Shown: positions 48,880 through 58,370 of the stretch, one piece after another
Layout of the letters: each line of letters starts with the position of its first letter
How positions within the stretch are numbered: position 1 is the stretch's first letter
Source of the DNA: Collinsella aerofaciens
GTDB taxonomy: Bacteria; Actinomycetota; Coriobacteriia; Coriobacteriales; Coriobacteriaceae
Direction: 5' to 3'
Length of the DNA: 64,000 bases
Assembly (NCBI RefSeq): GCF_005845035.1
Contig: NZ_SPFO01000002.1
Location: 51,690-115,689 of the forward strand
The notes under the pieces: generated by a model
What the model was told of the DNA's origin: nothing
The model's input: only the letters and a program-made list of their open reading frames with translations
Databases searched by the model: none
Program-made: the position numbers and the translations under genes

Positions 48880-50904
48880 CTACATCAAGTTGCAGACAGC
48901 CGCCGCGAAGGCAACGGGGTCCTCGGGGAGGATGCCCTCGACCAGCAGGGCCTGATCGTAGAGCAAGCCGGAGTACTGCTTGATCTTGTCGGCGTCACCT
49001 GCCTTCTGGGCAGCGACAAGCTTGTCGAAGACCGGGTGCTTGGCGTTGAGCTCGAGCACGCGCTGGCTCTTGGGCATGCCGTCGGGCGCGCCCTCGGGTC
49101 CCTTCTGGAGCACCTTCTCCATCTCGAGCGAAAGCGGGCCCTCGGTGGTGATGCAAGCGGGGGCATCGGTCAGGCGCGCGGAGACGGCAACTTTCTCGAC
49201 CTTGTCACCGAGCGCCTCCTTCATAGCGCTAAAGAGGTCCTCGTTCTCCTTGGTGGCGTCCTCGGCCTCCTTCTTCTCGTCCTCGGTCGCCAGGTCAAGA
49301 TCACCGGTCGCAACGTTCTTGAGCTCCAGATGACGATCCTCGACCTCGGGCTCGGCACCGTCGGCCACAGCCTTCTCGGCAGCCTCGCGGGCAGCGTCGT
49401 CCTCGTAAATCTTGGGCATATCGGCGGCAACGTACTCACGCATAGCCTGGAACGTGAACTCATCCACATCCTGCGTCAGCAGCAGCACGTCATAGCCGCG
49501 GTCGAGCACGCCCTTTACCACGGGCATCTTTGCCAAGCGCTCACGCGAGTCGCCGGCGGCGTAGTAGATGGCCTTCTGATCCTCGGGCATGCCCTTGGCA
49601 TACTCGGCCAGGGTAATCATCTTCTGTTCCTTGGCAGACCAGAACAGCAACAGGTCAGCGAGTTCATCGGCCTTCATGCCATAGCTCGAGTAGATGCCGT
49701 ACTTAAGACCGCGGCCAAAGTTCTCAAAGAACTTCTCGTAGGCCTCGCGGTCGTTGTCACGCATATCCTCAAGGTCGGCGGTAATCTTCTTTTCCACGCG
49801 CTTGGCGATGGCCTTGAGCTGACGGTTCTGCTGCAGCGTCTCACGCGAAATATTGAGCGTCACGTCAGCAGAGTCCACGACACCGCGCACAAAGTTGTAG
49901 TAGTCGGGCAGCAGGTCGTCGCACTTCTCCATAATCAGCACGTTGGAGCTGTAGAGCGCCAGACCCTTCTCGTAGTCCTTGCTGTACAGATCGAACGGGG
50001 CGCGACCCGGCACAAACAGCAGGGCGTCGTACTCGAGCGTGCCCTCGGCGTGGAAGCTGATGGTGCGCGCAGGATTATCAAAGTCGTGGAACGTAGACTT
50101 GTAGAACTCGTCGTAGTCCTTCTGCTCAACATCGGAGCTGCGCTTTTTCCAAATCGGCGTCATGGAGTTGATGGTCTCGAGCTCCTGGTAGTCCTCATAC
50201 TCGGGCTTGTAATCGTCGCCGGCGTCCTCGGGCTTGGGTTTCTGGCGGCTCTTGGACACCATCATCTGAATCGGATAGCGCACATAGTTGCTGTACTGCT
50301 GAATCAGGCTCTTGAGGCCCCACTCGGTCAGGAAGCGATCGTAGGTCTCGGCCTCGCCGTCGGCATCGAGCTTCTCGTTCTCGCGCAGCGTCAGGATGAC
50401 ATCGGTACCGTGCTCGGCGCGCTCGCCATCTTCGATGGTGTAACCCTCAAGACCATCAGACTCCCACACGTGAGCGGTGTCCTCGCCATAGGCGCGGCTC
50501 ACGACCTTCACGTGGCTGGCGACCATAAAAGCCGAGTAGAAGCCCACGCCAAACTGGCCAATGATGTCGACATCCGAACCCTGCTGCTCGGCGTTCTCGG
50601 TCTTAAACTCCTCGGAGCCGGAATGGGCGATGGTGCCCAGATTGCGCTCCAGCTCCTCGGCGGTCATGCCAATGCCGTTATCCGAGATAGTAATGGTGCG
50701 GGCATCTTTATCAAAGGAGACGCGAATAGCCAGGTCGCCCTGGTCGAGCTTGACGCTCGGGTCCTGCAGGCTCTTAAAGTTGAGCTTGTCGACGGCGTCG
50801 CTCGCGTTAGAGATAAGCTCGCGCAGGAAGATTTCCTTATTGGTGTAGATGGAGTTGATCATGAGGTCGAGCAGTTTTTTGCTCTCGGTCTTAAATTGAC
50901 GCAT
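48880..50904 (-). CDS. htpG: Molecular chaperone HtpG (Hsp90)
   Basis: This 674-residue Hsp90 assists folding in the cytosol with ATP. The N-terminal ATPase domain shows ELISNASDAVDKL, ISDNGIGMT and GQFGVGFYSAFMVA. The middle domain has PFDLYSKDYEKGLALYSSNV and the catalytic-arginine region LNISRETLQQNRQLK. The C-terminal dimerisation domain is acidic. The ATG at 50904 has AAAGGA. No CIRCE or HAIR heat-shock operator is visible upstream. It appears monocistronic, ending at a family B element. Confidence 0.96.
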   Translation of the reverse strand: MRQFKTESKKLLDLMINSIYTNKEIFLRELISNASDAVDKLNFKSLQDPSVKLDQGDLAIRVSFDKDARTITISDNGIGMTAEELERNLGTIAHSGSEEFKTENAEQQGSDVDIIGQFGVGFYSAFMVASHVKVVSRAYGEDTAHVWESDGLEGYTIEDGERAEHGTDVILTLRENEKLDADGEAETYDRFLTEWGLKSLIQQYSNYVRYPIQMMVSKSRQKPKPEDAGDDYKPEYEDYQELETINSMTPIWKKRSSDVEQKDYDEFYKSTFHDFDNPARTISFHAEGTLEYDALLFVPGRAPFDLYSKDYEKGLALYSSNVLIMEKCDDLLPDYYNFVRGVVDSADVTLNISRETLQQNRQLKAIAKRVEKKITADLEDMRDNDREAYEKFFENFGRGLKYGIYSSYGMKADELADLLLFWSAKEQKMITLAEYAKGMPEDQKAIYYAAGDSRERLAKMPVVKGVLDRGYDVLLLTQDVDEFTFQAMREYVAADMPKIYEDDAAREAAEKAVADGAEPEVEDRHLELKNVATGDLDLATEDEKKEAEDATKENEDLFSAMKEALGDKVEKVAVSARLTDAPACITTEGPLSLEMEKVLQKGPEGAPDGMPKSQRVLELNAKHPVFDKLVAAQKAGDADKIKQYSGLLYDQALLVEGILPEDPVAFAAAVCNLM

Positions 50905-51106
50905 GTGCAGTCCTTTCGCGCTACCCCCGCCCGCAAAAACGGCCCGGTCGCCCGAGCCGCATCGCAGACCTGCTATGTTCAGACTTAGATTTTATAACCC
51001 ATTAGCGCGCACATATACATACGGAATCGAAAAACTGTATGTCAGAGCGCTCTGATGCGCCAATTGCCAAGGAGTGTCCCAAACTGCCGGCAGGAAAGGA
51101 ACGTCC

Positions 51107-51607
51107 CTATCTGCCATCTACGCGCTTGGCCATCCAAGCATGGGGCTGGCCCTCGTCTTCGTAGTCCACCGGGGCAATCTGCGTGTAGCCCGCCTTGGCA
51201 TAGAGCGGCAGCACGTATTCCTGAGCATGCAGCTTAATGAGCTTGGCGCCGGCATCACGCGCGCACGTATCACTGGCCTCGACAATCTTGCTCGCCAAAC
51301 CGCGACGGCGCATGCTCGGCAGCACGGCCACGCGCCCCATAATGTAGGTCTCCCCCGCCGCGACACCTTCGTCCAAGTCGCACGCCGGCGACACCGGAGC
51401 CTCTGCGTCAGCCGCGCGCTCAAGCTCTTCGGGAAACACGCGCGAGCAACCGGCAAGCTCGCCGTCTACATAGAGCGTCACATGAATGCAGTTCGGATCC
51501 TCGTCGATAGCGTCGAACTCATTCTCGTAGCCCTGCTCATCCATAAAAACGACGCGGCGCACCAACGCCGCGTCATCAAAGCATCCCGTCTTAAGTTGGA
51601 TATCCAT
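51107..51607 (-). CDS. GNAT family N-acetyltransferase
   Basis: The 166-residue protein has the GNAT core with VTLYVDGELAGCSRVF, the acetyl-CoA loop YIMGRVAVLPSMRRRGLASKI (R-R-x-G-L-A) and a C-terminal region LHAQEYVLPLYAKAGY typical of ElaA-like acetyltransferases. The N-terminal FMDEQGYENEFDAIDED fits ElaA too. The substrate is unknown. It lies 38 bp after the CpsB-like gene on the same strand and may be co-transcribed with the capsule-control genes. Confidence 0.85.
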   Translation of the reverse strand: MDIQLKTGCFDDAALVRRVVFMDEQGYENEFDAIDEDPNCIHVTLYVDGELAGCSRVFPEELERAADAEAPVSPACDLDEGVAAGETYIMGRVAVLPSMRRRGLASKIVEASDTCARDAGAKLIKLHAQEYVLPLYAKAGYTQIAPVDYEDEGQPHAWMAKRVDGR

Positions 51608-51645
51608 GCTGCCCTTTCATTCAATGCGAACGTTAGGGACAGATT

Positions 51646-52296
51646 TTAGCGAAAATGGGCTCCGCGCACGCTAAACTTCGCGCGAGCCTTCGCCAGGCAG
51701 TCGTAATGACCCACGTTATGGGCATCGCTCGCGATGAAGCTGTACAGGTTCTGATCGAACAGGCGCTGTGCCGGCTTTTTCTCGCGACCAAAGCGACCGC
51801 CGGCAATAAAGTCCGCCGAAGCCTGCAGCTTGCAGCCCATATCGACCAGGCGCTCCGCCACGCTTACATCCTTTTGGACGGCGCGATAGCGCTCAGGATG
51901 AGCGATGATCACCTGGTAGCCACGGCACTGCAAATCGTAAATCGTGTTCTCGTACTCTCTAAACGCATACGCATCGGCATGCGTCGAAAGCTCAAGCAGG
52001 AACTCATTGGTTCCATCAAAATGCAAGTGCTCCGCGGCATCGATACCAAGCTCAACGAGCTTTCGATGGTTGACCTCGAAGCCCATCTGGAGCGGAAAAC
52101 CGTCAGCGTTATCACGCAGCAGTTCAAAGGCATCCCACATCTTGTCGTAATCAAAATAGGGATCACGGCAGTGAGGAGTGCAAACGATTCTGGTTACACC
52201 GGCCCGCTTGGCAGCCTCGAGCATCGCCAAGCTCTCATCGAGATCGGCGGCGCCGTCGTCTACACCCGGCAAGATATGGCAATGAATGTCACGCAT
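51646..52296 (-). CDS. CpsB/YwqE-type PHP tyrosine phosphatase
   Basis: This PHP-domain metal-dependent phosphatase dephosphorylates capsule tyrosine kinases. Metal ligands are visible in the N-terminal DIHCHILPGVDDGA, in CTPHCRDPYF, in IIAHPERY and in ASDAHNVGH. 216 residues is close to the usual 240. It starts 17 bp after the kinase gene. Together with the kinase and the Wzz-like protein it makes the control module of a capsule or exopolysaccharide locus. No glycosyltransferase is present in the window, so the synthesis genes are elsewhere. Confidence 0.9.
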   Translation of the reverse strand: MRDIHCHILPGVDDGAADLDESLAMLEAAKRAGVTRIVCTPHCRDPYFDYDKMWDAFELLRDNADGFPLQMGFEVNHRKLVELGIDAAEHLHFDGTNEFLLELSTHADAYAFREYENTIYDLQCRGYQVIIAHPERYRAVQKDVSVAERLVDMGCKLQASADFIAGGRFGREKKPAQRLFDQNLYSFIASDAHNVGHYDCLAKARAKFSVRGAHFR

Positions 52297-52313
52297 AGGT
52301 CAGCCTTAATCAA

Positions 52314-53051
52314 CTAAACGTTTGCTCGGTTGGTGAAGATGCCCTTTTTGGAAGTCCCCTGATCGTCGGAGCCCTTCTTCACCTTCTTACCGTCCTTGGT
52401 GTAGTAGGAGTAGTAGTACTCGCTGGTCTCGGTCTCACAGTAATTCATGACGGTACCGATGAGCTTGACCTTTTCGGACTTCTTAAGCTGGCCGATAGCG
52501 TTGAGCGCCTCCTCGCGCTTGGTGAAGTCCTCGCGCACCACGAACAGCGTGCCGTCGGTCAGGCTGGCAATCTCGGCAGCATCGATGAAGGTGCCGACCG
52601 GGGGAGCGTCGAAGATGACGTAGTGGAACTTAGCAGACAGTGCCTTTACCAGCTTGGCAAAGCGGTGAGAGACGATGATGTCGGCAGGATTGGGAATATG
52701 CGGCTCGGCATCAAGGAAGTAGAAGTTCTTCTGACCCGTCTCGACAATTGCCTGGTCAATGGAGATCTGCTCGGAAAGAACCGCATAGAGTCCGCCGCGC
52801 GAACGAACGCCGAGCATATCGGAAAGGGACCTGCGGCGCATATCGGCCTCAACCAGGAGCACGGACTTGCCACTCGTGGCGATTGCCTGAGCAAGGTTAA
52901 TGGAAACCGTAGACTTGCCCTCGTTGGGAATCGAGGAGGTAACGGTGATGGTGCGAATGGGGTCGTCCACGCTCGCAAAGCGAATGTTGGCCAGAAGGGT
53001 CTTGGCGGCATTCTGTACAACGAGCTTATCGGTGTTCTTTGCCTTAGCCAT
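52314..53051 (-). CDS. CpsD-type bacterial tyrosine kinase
   Basis: This cytosolic BY-kinase partners the Wzz-like membrane protein. Walker A is VTSSIPNEGKSTVS, Walker A' is VLLVEADMRRRSLS, and Walker B is HYVIFDAPPVG. The C-terminus has the tyrosine cluster SEYYYSYYTKDG, the autophosphorylation site that controls polymer length. It starts 3 bp after the wzz-like stop. 245 residues, the usual size of the split Gram-positive type. Confidence 0.92.
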   Translation of the reverse strand: MAKAKNTDKLVVQNAAKTLLANIRFASVDDPIRTITVTSSIPNEGKSTVSINLAQAIATSGKSVLLVEADMRRRSLSDMLGVRSRGGLYAVLSEQISIDQAIVETGQKNFYFLDAEPHIPNPADIIVSHRFAKLVKALSAKFHYVIFDAPPVGTFIDAAEIASLTDGTLFVVREDFTKREEALNAIGQLKKSEKVKLIGTVMNYCETETSEYYYSYYTKDGKKVKKGSDDQGTSKKGIFTNRANV

Positions 53052-53053
53052 GC

Positions 53054-53710
53054 CTATTTACCACCTTTCATAGCCGGAATTCGGCCAACAACGGGAATGC
53101 CCAGGAGCTCTTCCGCCTCTTCGGCACCGCGGATGCGGGTATTGAGCATGTCTGCCAAAACGACATAGGCGACTGCGATAAAGATACCGGCGAGGAACGC
53201 GACGGCAATATACAGCGTGCGCTTGGGGCCGCTGGGGACTTCGGGGGTCTTAGCCTCGTCGATAACGTTGATGCTCTGGGCAGCGCCGACGTTCTGAGCG
53301 ACCGTACTCACCGAGCTAGCTATGGCCTTTGCGACCTCAGCCGTCTCCTTGGCATCGGTGCCGGTAACCGAAAGCGTAATGACACGCGTGGTGGTCTCGG
53401 AGGAAACAGACACCTTGTAGTCATCCAGATCGGTGAGGCCCAGTTCCTTGGCGGCGCCGCTCTTAACGCTATCGCTATCCAGCAGCGTGGCGATATCGTT
53501 GGAAAGCATCTGGCTCGCCGAGAGATCGTTGTAGCTCATCTGGCCGCTATCGTCGGTCTTGGCGAGAATGTACATGCTCGTCGTCGCGGTATAGGTGTTG
53601 TCCATCGCGGCGAAGGACACGATACCCATGGCGATCGCGCAGACCACCGGAAGGGTGATGACCAGCTTGAGGTGCTTCTTCAGCAGCTGGAACAGTTCGA
53701 GAAGGGTCAT
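53054..53710 (-). CDS. CpsC/Wzz-type chain-length determinant (kinase activator)
   Basis: The 218-residue protein has two transmembrane helices (VITLPVVCAIAMGIVSFAAM near the N-terminus and LYIAVAFLAGIFIAVAYVVL near the C-terminus) and a beta/alpha extracellular domain between them (MYILAKTDDSGQMSYNDLSA). A proline/glycine segment (TPEVPSGPKR) precedes the second helix, as in Wzz proteins. Its cytoplasmic tail activates the downstream kinase in known systems. It is the first gene of the wzz-kinase-phosphatase operon. Confidence 0.9.
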   Translation of the reverse strand: MTLLELFQLLKKHLKLVITLPVVCAIAMGIVSFAAMDNTYTATTSMYILAKTDDSGQMSYNDLSASQMLSNDIATLLDSDSVKSGAAKELGLTDLDDYKVSVSSETTTRVITLSVTGTDAKETAEVAKAIASSVSTVAQNVGAAQSINVIDEAKTPEVPSGPKRTLYIAVAFLAGIFIAVAYVVLADMLNTRIRGAEEAEELLGIPVVGRIPAMKGGK

Positions 53711-53851
53711 GCAGCTTGCCTTTCATTTCCCCAGTTCGGATTGACAAAACTGTCCGTATGTTATCGCATCTTTTTACCGAGACCAAACTCTATACATAAG
53801 AAACAGGCTCTCCTGTAAAAATGTCGGAAGCAATCGTAAAATTGCACAACA

Positions 53852-53880
53852 ACGCCGCACCCGAAAGTCAAATGCGGCGT
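53852..53880 (-). terminator. Terminator after the PhoR-like kinase gene
   Basis: ACGCCGCA/TGCGGCGT (8 bp) with a 13-base loop is followed on the minus strand by TGTTGTGCAATTTT, 26 bp past the stop. Confidence 0.7.
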
Positions 53881-53905
53881 CTGCATCAATACCTATGTTG
53901 TATCG

Positions 53906-55330
53906 CTATGCGAATGGCTCGTCCTGCTGTATGGGAAACGTCACCGTAATGGTGGTTCCCACGCCCAACTCGCTCGACAGATCGAGCGTGGCGTGATGAT
54001 ACAGGGCCGCATGCTTGACAATGGCAAGCCCCAGACCGGTTCCGCCGCGCGCCTTGGACCTACTCTTGTCCACGCGATAGAACCGCTCAAATACCTTGCC
54101 CTGTTCTTCAGGCGCGATACCGATTCCCGTGTCGGCGACCGCAAGGAACGGATGGCCTTCGTCGTTGGTGCCGCACTGCAGCGTAACCGTACCGCCGGGT
54201 CGATTGTAGCGGATGGCGTTGCTTGCCAGATTATAGATGAGCTCGTCAATCAAGCGCGACACGCCCTCGATGACCACAGGCTTGGTCTCATGACTTATCG
54301 TCACATTCGCCTGACGGGCGACCTGTTCAAGACGCTGCTCAACCGCATAGACGGCGCGCGAGAGCTCAATAGGCTCCGTGGACCCAATGGGCACCGTCTC
54401 GCCCTCAGTTGCACGCTCGGCCTCGTCCAAGTTAGACAGCGTAAGGATGTCGTTGACGAGCGCTGCCAAGCGGCCCGCCTCACGATAGATGCGACCGCCA
54501 AAGTTGCGCAGGTCGTCCTCGCCCTCGACCATGCCGTTTGCGATGAGCTCGGCATAGCCCGAAATCGCCGTAAGCGGCGTCTTGAGCTCATGAGTGATAT
54601 TCGCCGTGAACTCGCGGCGCATACGGTCGTTGTCCGCTAGCACCGCCATTTGGCGCTTGAGCTCCTGGCGCTGCGACTCGATACGCTCAAGCATGGGGAC
54701 CATCTCGGCATAGGCGTGCTCATAGCTACGGCGTGGGTGGTCCAAATCCACCTCTTGCAAAGGCGCGATGATGGCACGGGACTCGCGGCGCGCCATAAAA
54801 AACGAGAGTACCGCACCCGCTGCCGCGATAAGCAGCATCGGCGCCACCATCGACAGCAAAATCGCCGCAACGCCGGGCTGGGCCTGTGCCAAGCGGACAA
54901 CCTGGCCGTTATCAAGGGCGACGGCGCGATACAGCATAATCTCGTCGAGCGTAGAGCTTGCGCGCTCCGCGGAACCCGAACCATTCTCAAAGGCCTCGAT
55001 GACCTCGGGGCGATCGCCGTGGTTGGGCAATGTGGAAGGCGACGCCTCGTTGTCGTAGGCAACCGATCCATCCTTGTTAATCAGCGTGATGCGCAAGTCC
55101 TCGCGATCGAGGCTACGCAAGAACGGGATGGGCTCCTGCTGCTCGTCGAGGGCGGCAGCAATGAGCTCGGTTTCCTGCGCCAGATTGGCACTCGTGGCAT
55201 CCGCCAAGGTGTTTTGCACAAAGAACGCACCCAGCACCGTAAACGCCACGATAACCGCCATGGCGCAGACAAAGATCGTCACAAAAACGCGGTGCGACAG
55301 CGTATGTTTTCCATGGGGGGCGAAGACCAC
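53906..55330 (-). CDS. PhoR-like sensor histidine kinase
   Basis: This 474-residue membrane kinase has helices at about 10-35 and 155-180, with an extracellular sensor between them. The H-box is FTANITHELKTPLTAISGY; the ATP-binding part has NLASNAIRYNRPGG, VADTGIGIAPEEQGKVFERF and RGGTGLGLAIVKHAA. It starts with GTG, 3 bp after the response-regulator stop, with GGAGGAG in the preceding gene. Its operon with pstB and a PhoB-like regulator suggests phosphate sensing. Confidence 0.9.
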   Translation of the reverse strand: MVFAPHGKHTLSHRVFVTIFVCAMAVIVAFTVLGAFFVQNTLADATSANLAQETELIAAALDEQQEPIPFLRSLDREDLRITLINKDGSVAYDNEASPSTLPNHGDRPEVIEAFENGSGSAERASSTLDEIMLYRAVALDNGQVVRLAQAQPGVAAILLSMVAPMLLIAAAGAVLSFFMARRESRAIIAPLQEVDLDHPRRSYEHAYAEMVPMLERIESQRQELKRQMAVLADNDRMRREFTANITHELKTPLTAISGYAELIANGMVEGEDDLRNFGGRIYREAGRLAALVNDILTLSNLDEAERATEGETVPIGSTEPIELSRAVYAVEQRLEQVARQANVTISHETKPVVIEGVSRLIDELIYNLASNAIRYNRPGGTVTLQCGTNDEGHPFLAVADTGIGIAPEEQGKVFERFYRVDKSRSKARGGTGLGLAIVKHAALYHHATLDLSSELGVGTTITVTFPIQQDEPFA

Positions 55331-55333
55331 GGG

Positions 55334-56062
55334 TTACTCCTCCGATGCGGTGGCCGCGGTGTCGTCACCTTCGGCACCATCACCGGCAGAAGGCTCGGCC
55401 AAGCGGTAGCCCACGCCGCGCACGGTCTCGATGGCGCTGGCATGCTCGCCCAGTTTTTGGCGAAGCGTCTGCACGTGCACGTCAACGGTGCGCGAACCGC
55501 CGTCGAAGTCCCAGCCCCACACGCTCTGCAGCAACGACTCGCGGGTAAAGACCACGCCGGGCTTACGCATGAGGTACTCGAGCAGGTCGAACTCGCGCAG
55601 GGTGAGCTTAAGCGGCTCGCCGGCAACGGTCACCTCGCGATGGCTGGGCGAGAGCACGATGTCGCCCACGCTGAGCACATCGCTCGCCTGCTTGACCATG
55701 CCGCCGCGACGCAGCAGTGCGCGGCAGCGGCTGGCGAGCTCCATGAGCGAGAAGGGTTTAGTCAGGTAATCGTCGGCACCGCCATCGAGCGCCATCACCT
55801 TGTCGAGCTCGGTGTCCTTGGCGGTAAGCATCATGATGGGCACCGTCGCCGTCAGGCGGTCGGCGCGCAGGCGGCGCATAATCGCCAAACCATCGGTATC
55901 GGGCAGCATGATGTCGAGCAGGACAGCATCGGGTACCCGTCGCGCCACGGCGGCCTTAAACTCGCCATCGCACGAAAAGCCCTCGGCCTCGATTCCCTGC
56001 TTGCGCAGCGCGTAGACCGTCAGATCCCTGATGTTGTCATCGTCCTCGACGTAATAGATCAT
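55334..56062 (-). CDS. PhoB-like response regulator
   Basis: The receiver domain starts MIYYVEDDDNIRDL with the acidic pair, the phospho-Asp is in AVLLDIMLPDTDG (about residue 50), and the Lys is in DYLTKPF. The C-terminal winged helix (LKLTLREFDLLEYLMRKPGV; GSRTVDVHVQTLRQKLGE) is of OmpR/PhoB type. An acidic/Ser tail of about 25 residues is unusual. The start is ATG 56062 with AAAGGGG. It lies between pstB and the kinase, all minus strand. Confidence 0.9.
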   Translation of the reverse strand: MIYYVEDDDNIRDLTVYALRKQGIEAEGFSCDGEFKAAVARRVPDAVLLDIMLPDTDGLAIMRRLRADRLTATVPIMMLTAKDTELDKVMALDGGADDYLTKPFSLMELASRCRALLRRGGMVKQASDVLSVGDIVLSPSHREVTVAGEPLKLTLREFDLLEYLMRKPGVVFTRESLLQSVWGWDFDGGSRTVDVHVQTLRQKLGEHASAIETVRGVGYRLAEPSAGDGAEGDDTAATASEE

Positions 56063-56126
56063 GTTGAACCCCTTTGCGGCCGGCATGACCGCATCTTAAC
56101 CCTAAAGGTACCTTTACTAGATGGTA

Positions 56127-57002
56127 TCAGCCAAAACGTCCCGTCAAATAATCCGCCGTGCGCGGATCGGTCGGATTCTTGAAGAGTTGCGCGGTGGGCG
56201 CGTGCTCCACCAGCTCACCCAGCAAAAAGAATGCGACCGAATCGGAGATACGCGCCGCCTGCTGCATATTGTGCGTAACGACCACGAGCGTGCAGGTCTC
56301 TTTGAGCTCGCAGGCCAGCTGCTCCACCACCAGCGTCGACACAGGATCGAGTGCCGAGGTCGGCTCGTCCATCAGCAGAATGTCGGGCTGCACGGCAAGT
56401 GCGCGGGCGATGCACAGGCGCTGCTGCTGGCCGCCCGAAAGACCCAGACCCGACTCTTTGAGCTTGTCCTTGGCCTCGTCCCACAGGGCGGCGCGTCGCA
56501 GGGAGTCTTCGACCAGCTCGTCGAGCACGACGCGATCGCGCACACCCATACCGCGCGGCCCATAGGCGACGTTGTCGTAGATGCTCATGGGAAACGGGTT
56601 GGGGCGCTGGAACACCATGCCCACGCGCTGGCGAAGGCGGCAGATGTCGTAGTCGCCCAGGATATCTTGACCATCGAGCGCAATCTTGCCCTCGATTCGG
56701 CAGTCCTTGATGCCGTCGTTCATGCGGTTAAAGCAGCGCAGCAACGTGGACTTTCCGCAGCCCGAAGGCCCGATGAACGAGGTAATCTGCTTGTCGCGGA
56801 TCTTGATATTCACGTCCTTGAGCGCATGGTGGTCGCCATAGAACAGGTCGAGGCCCTCAACATCGATTCGCGTCGGCGAGGCGGCAAGATCCTCTGCCGT
56901 GGGGCGAGTCGCATCCCCAACCTCGCGCTCGTGCGCGGCCTCGGCCTGCGCTTTCATGAGTTCTTCAAGCTCCGTGGGCTCCACAGCCGCAGCAGCCGTC
57001 AT
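56127..57002 (-). CDS. pstB: Phosphate ABC transporter ATP-binding protein PstB
   Basis: PstB powers high-affinity phosphate uptake. Walker A is GPSGCGKST, the signature is [17 protein letters not shown], Walker B is [16 protein letters not shown], and the switch His is in [16 protein letters not shown] is typical of PstB. An N-terminal extension of about 45 residues is rich in Ala and Glu. The ATG at 57002 has GGAGG. pstS, pstC and pstA are not in the window. The following PhoB/PhoR-like genes suggest joint control by phosphate. Confidence 0.94.
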   Translation of the reverse strand: MTAAAAVEPTELEELMKAQAEAAHEREVGDATRPTAEDLAASPTRIDVEGLDLFYGDHHALKDVNIKIRDKQITSFIGPSGCGKSTLLRCFNRMNDGIKDCRIEGKIALDGQDILGDYDICRLRQRVGMVFQRPNPFPMSIYDNVAYGPRGMGVRDRVVLDELVEDSLRRAALWDEAKDKLKESGLGLSGGQQQRLCIARALAVQPDILLMDEPTSALDPVSTLVVEQLACELKETCTLVVVTHNMQQAARISDSVAFFLLGELVEHAPTAQLFKNPTDPRTADYLTGRFG

Positions 57003-57105
57003 ACCGCATACCTCCACATCGATATCAATTCAGCAGTATCGATAGTAGGAATCGCGGCTCATATGCACGTGAGCGCATTGTCAAGTGTTTGTAAGGGCAC
57101 GCTGG

Positions 57106-58344
57106 CTATGCGGCGGGCAGCTCGATGGTGAATATCGTGTGTTCGGGCGTCGATTCACATGCAACGGTACCGCCGTGCGCGCATACGATCTCCTTGGCGA
57201 TGGCAAGCCCCAGTCCAGCGCCGCCGCGATTGGTCGCACGCGCCGCATCCAGGCGATAGAACTTCTCAAAGATCACCTTGAGCTTAGCCGCAGGGATGGG
57301 ATCGCCCTGATTGATAAAGCGCACGCGCACGCCACCGCCGTCCCGGCGTCTGGCCTCGATCGTGATGGTCGAGCCCTCATAGCTATAGGCAATAGCGTTT
57401 TTCATGATGTTGTTGAACACGCGAGCCATTTTGTCGCCATCCACGAGCACCGTCAGGTCCTCGCGAATATCAACTTGGACTTCCTTATGCTGCTCGTTGA
57501 GGATGGGATAGAACTCGTCAGTCACCTGAGCCAGCAGCAACCCCAGATCAACATAGCCGCGCGTGAGCACGATATCGTGGAAGTCAAAGCGCGTGATATC
57601 GAAGAACTCTTCGATGAGCGTATCGAGCCGGTGCGCCTTGTCGAGCGCCACGCCCGTAAAGTGCGCACGTTGCTCAACCGGCAGCTCGGGAGCCTCTTGC
57701 AGCAGCGAAAGATAGCCCACCACACTGGCAAGCGGGGTGCGTAGGTCATGTGCCAAGTACGTGACCAGATCGTCCTTGCGATGCGACTCGTCACGCAGAG
57801 CTTGCTGCACCTTGCGCTCTCGGTCACGCACGCGGTTAAGGGCGCCCTCGACCTCCAAGAAGTCGCCGTCGATGTTGTCCCAGGTGTCGGGGTGATCGAT
57901 CAGGCGATCTTGAATACGAGCAGCCAGCACACAATCGGCATGCTGCTCGCCCTGCTCGTAGCCCTGGTAGTACAGGGCGCGGCCGCACAAGAACAGCACG
58001 CACACGGCAAGCGCCAGCACAAAGCCAAGCATGTTGAATACAAAGCCGGCATCGAACAACACCGGCCCTTCGATGCCGCCGAGCGCCATGGCGCCAATCG
58101 CCAACGTCATGGCCCACGCGGCGCCGCCAATCACCACGCAGCGGCACACGATCTCAAATCGATCGATCAGCAAAAAGCCGACAAGCAGCACCGCCAAGAT
58201 TCCGACGATGTTGTCGATGCCAATCAGCAGCAGGCTCAGCAAAAAGAGCAGCACCGTTGCAAGCGCGCGGTTGTCGACGACCGACCTCACGTATTCAAAG
58301 AGCCGATCGGGCACCTCGAACGCTTGTCTATCGTCTTTTGTCAT
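57106..58344 (-). CDS. VanS-like sensor histidine kinase
   Basis: This 412-residue kinase has four to six N-terminal hydrophobic helices (ATVLLFLLSLLLIGIDNIVG and following), no clear extracellular domain, the H-box TYLAHDLRTPLASVVGYLSL, and the ATPase part IMKNAIAYSYEGSTI and GGAGLGLAIAKEIV. The G1 segment reads INQGDPIP instead of DxGxG, as in VanS. The start is ATG 58344 with GAGGATC. It follows the VanR-like regulator. Both face away from the D,D-carboxypeptidase gene, a likely target. Confidence 0.88.
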   Translation of the reverse strand: MTKDDRQAFEVPDRLFEYVRSVVDNRALATVLLFLLSLLLIGIDNIVGILAVLLVGFLLIDRFEIVCRCVVIGGAAWAMTLAIGAMALGGIEGPVLFDAGFVFNMLGFVLALAVCVLFLCGRALYYQGYEQGEQHADCVLAARIQDRLIDHPDTWDNIDGDFLEVEGALNRVRDRERKVQQALRDESHRKDDLVTYLAHDLRTPLASVVGYLSLLQEAPELPVEQRAHFTGVALDKAHRLDTLIEEFFDITRFDFHDIVLTRGYVDLGLLLAQVTDEFYPILNEQHKEVQVDIREDLTVLVDGDKMARVFNNIMKNAIAYSYEGSTITIEARRRDGGGVRVRFINQGDPIPAAKLKVIFEKFYRLDAARATNRGGAGLGLAIAKEIVCAHGGTVACESTPEHTIFTIELPAA

Positions 58345-58370
58345 ATCAAGATCCTCACAAGCGAAAAGCG

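Noticed and set aside
50905..51060. CIRCE or HspR-type heat-shock operator before htpG
   Set aside because: Neither the CIRCE dyad nor the HAIR CTTGAGT repeat is present in the upstream 150 bp.
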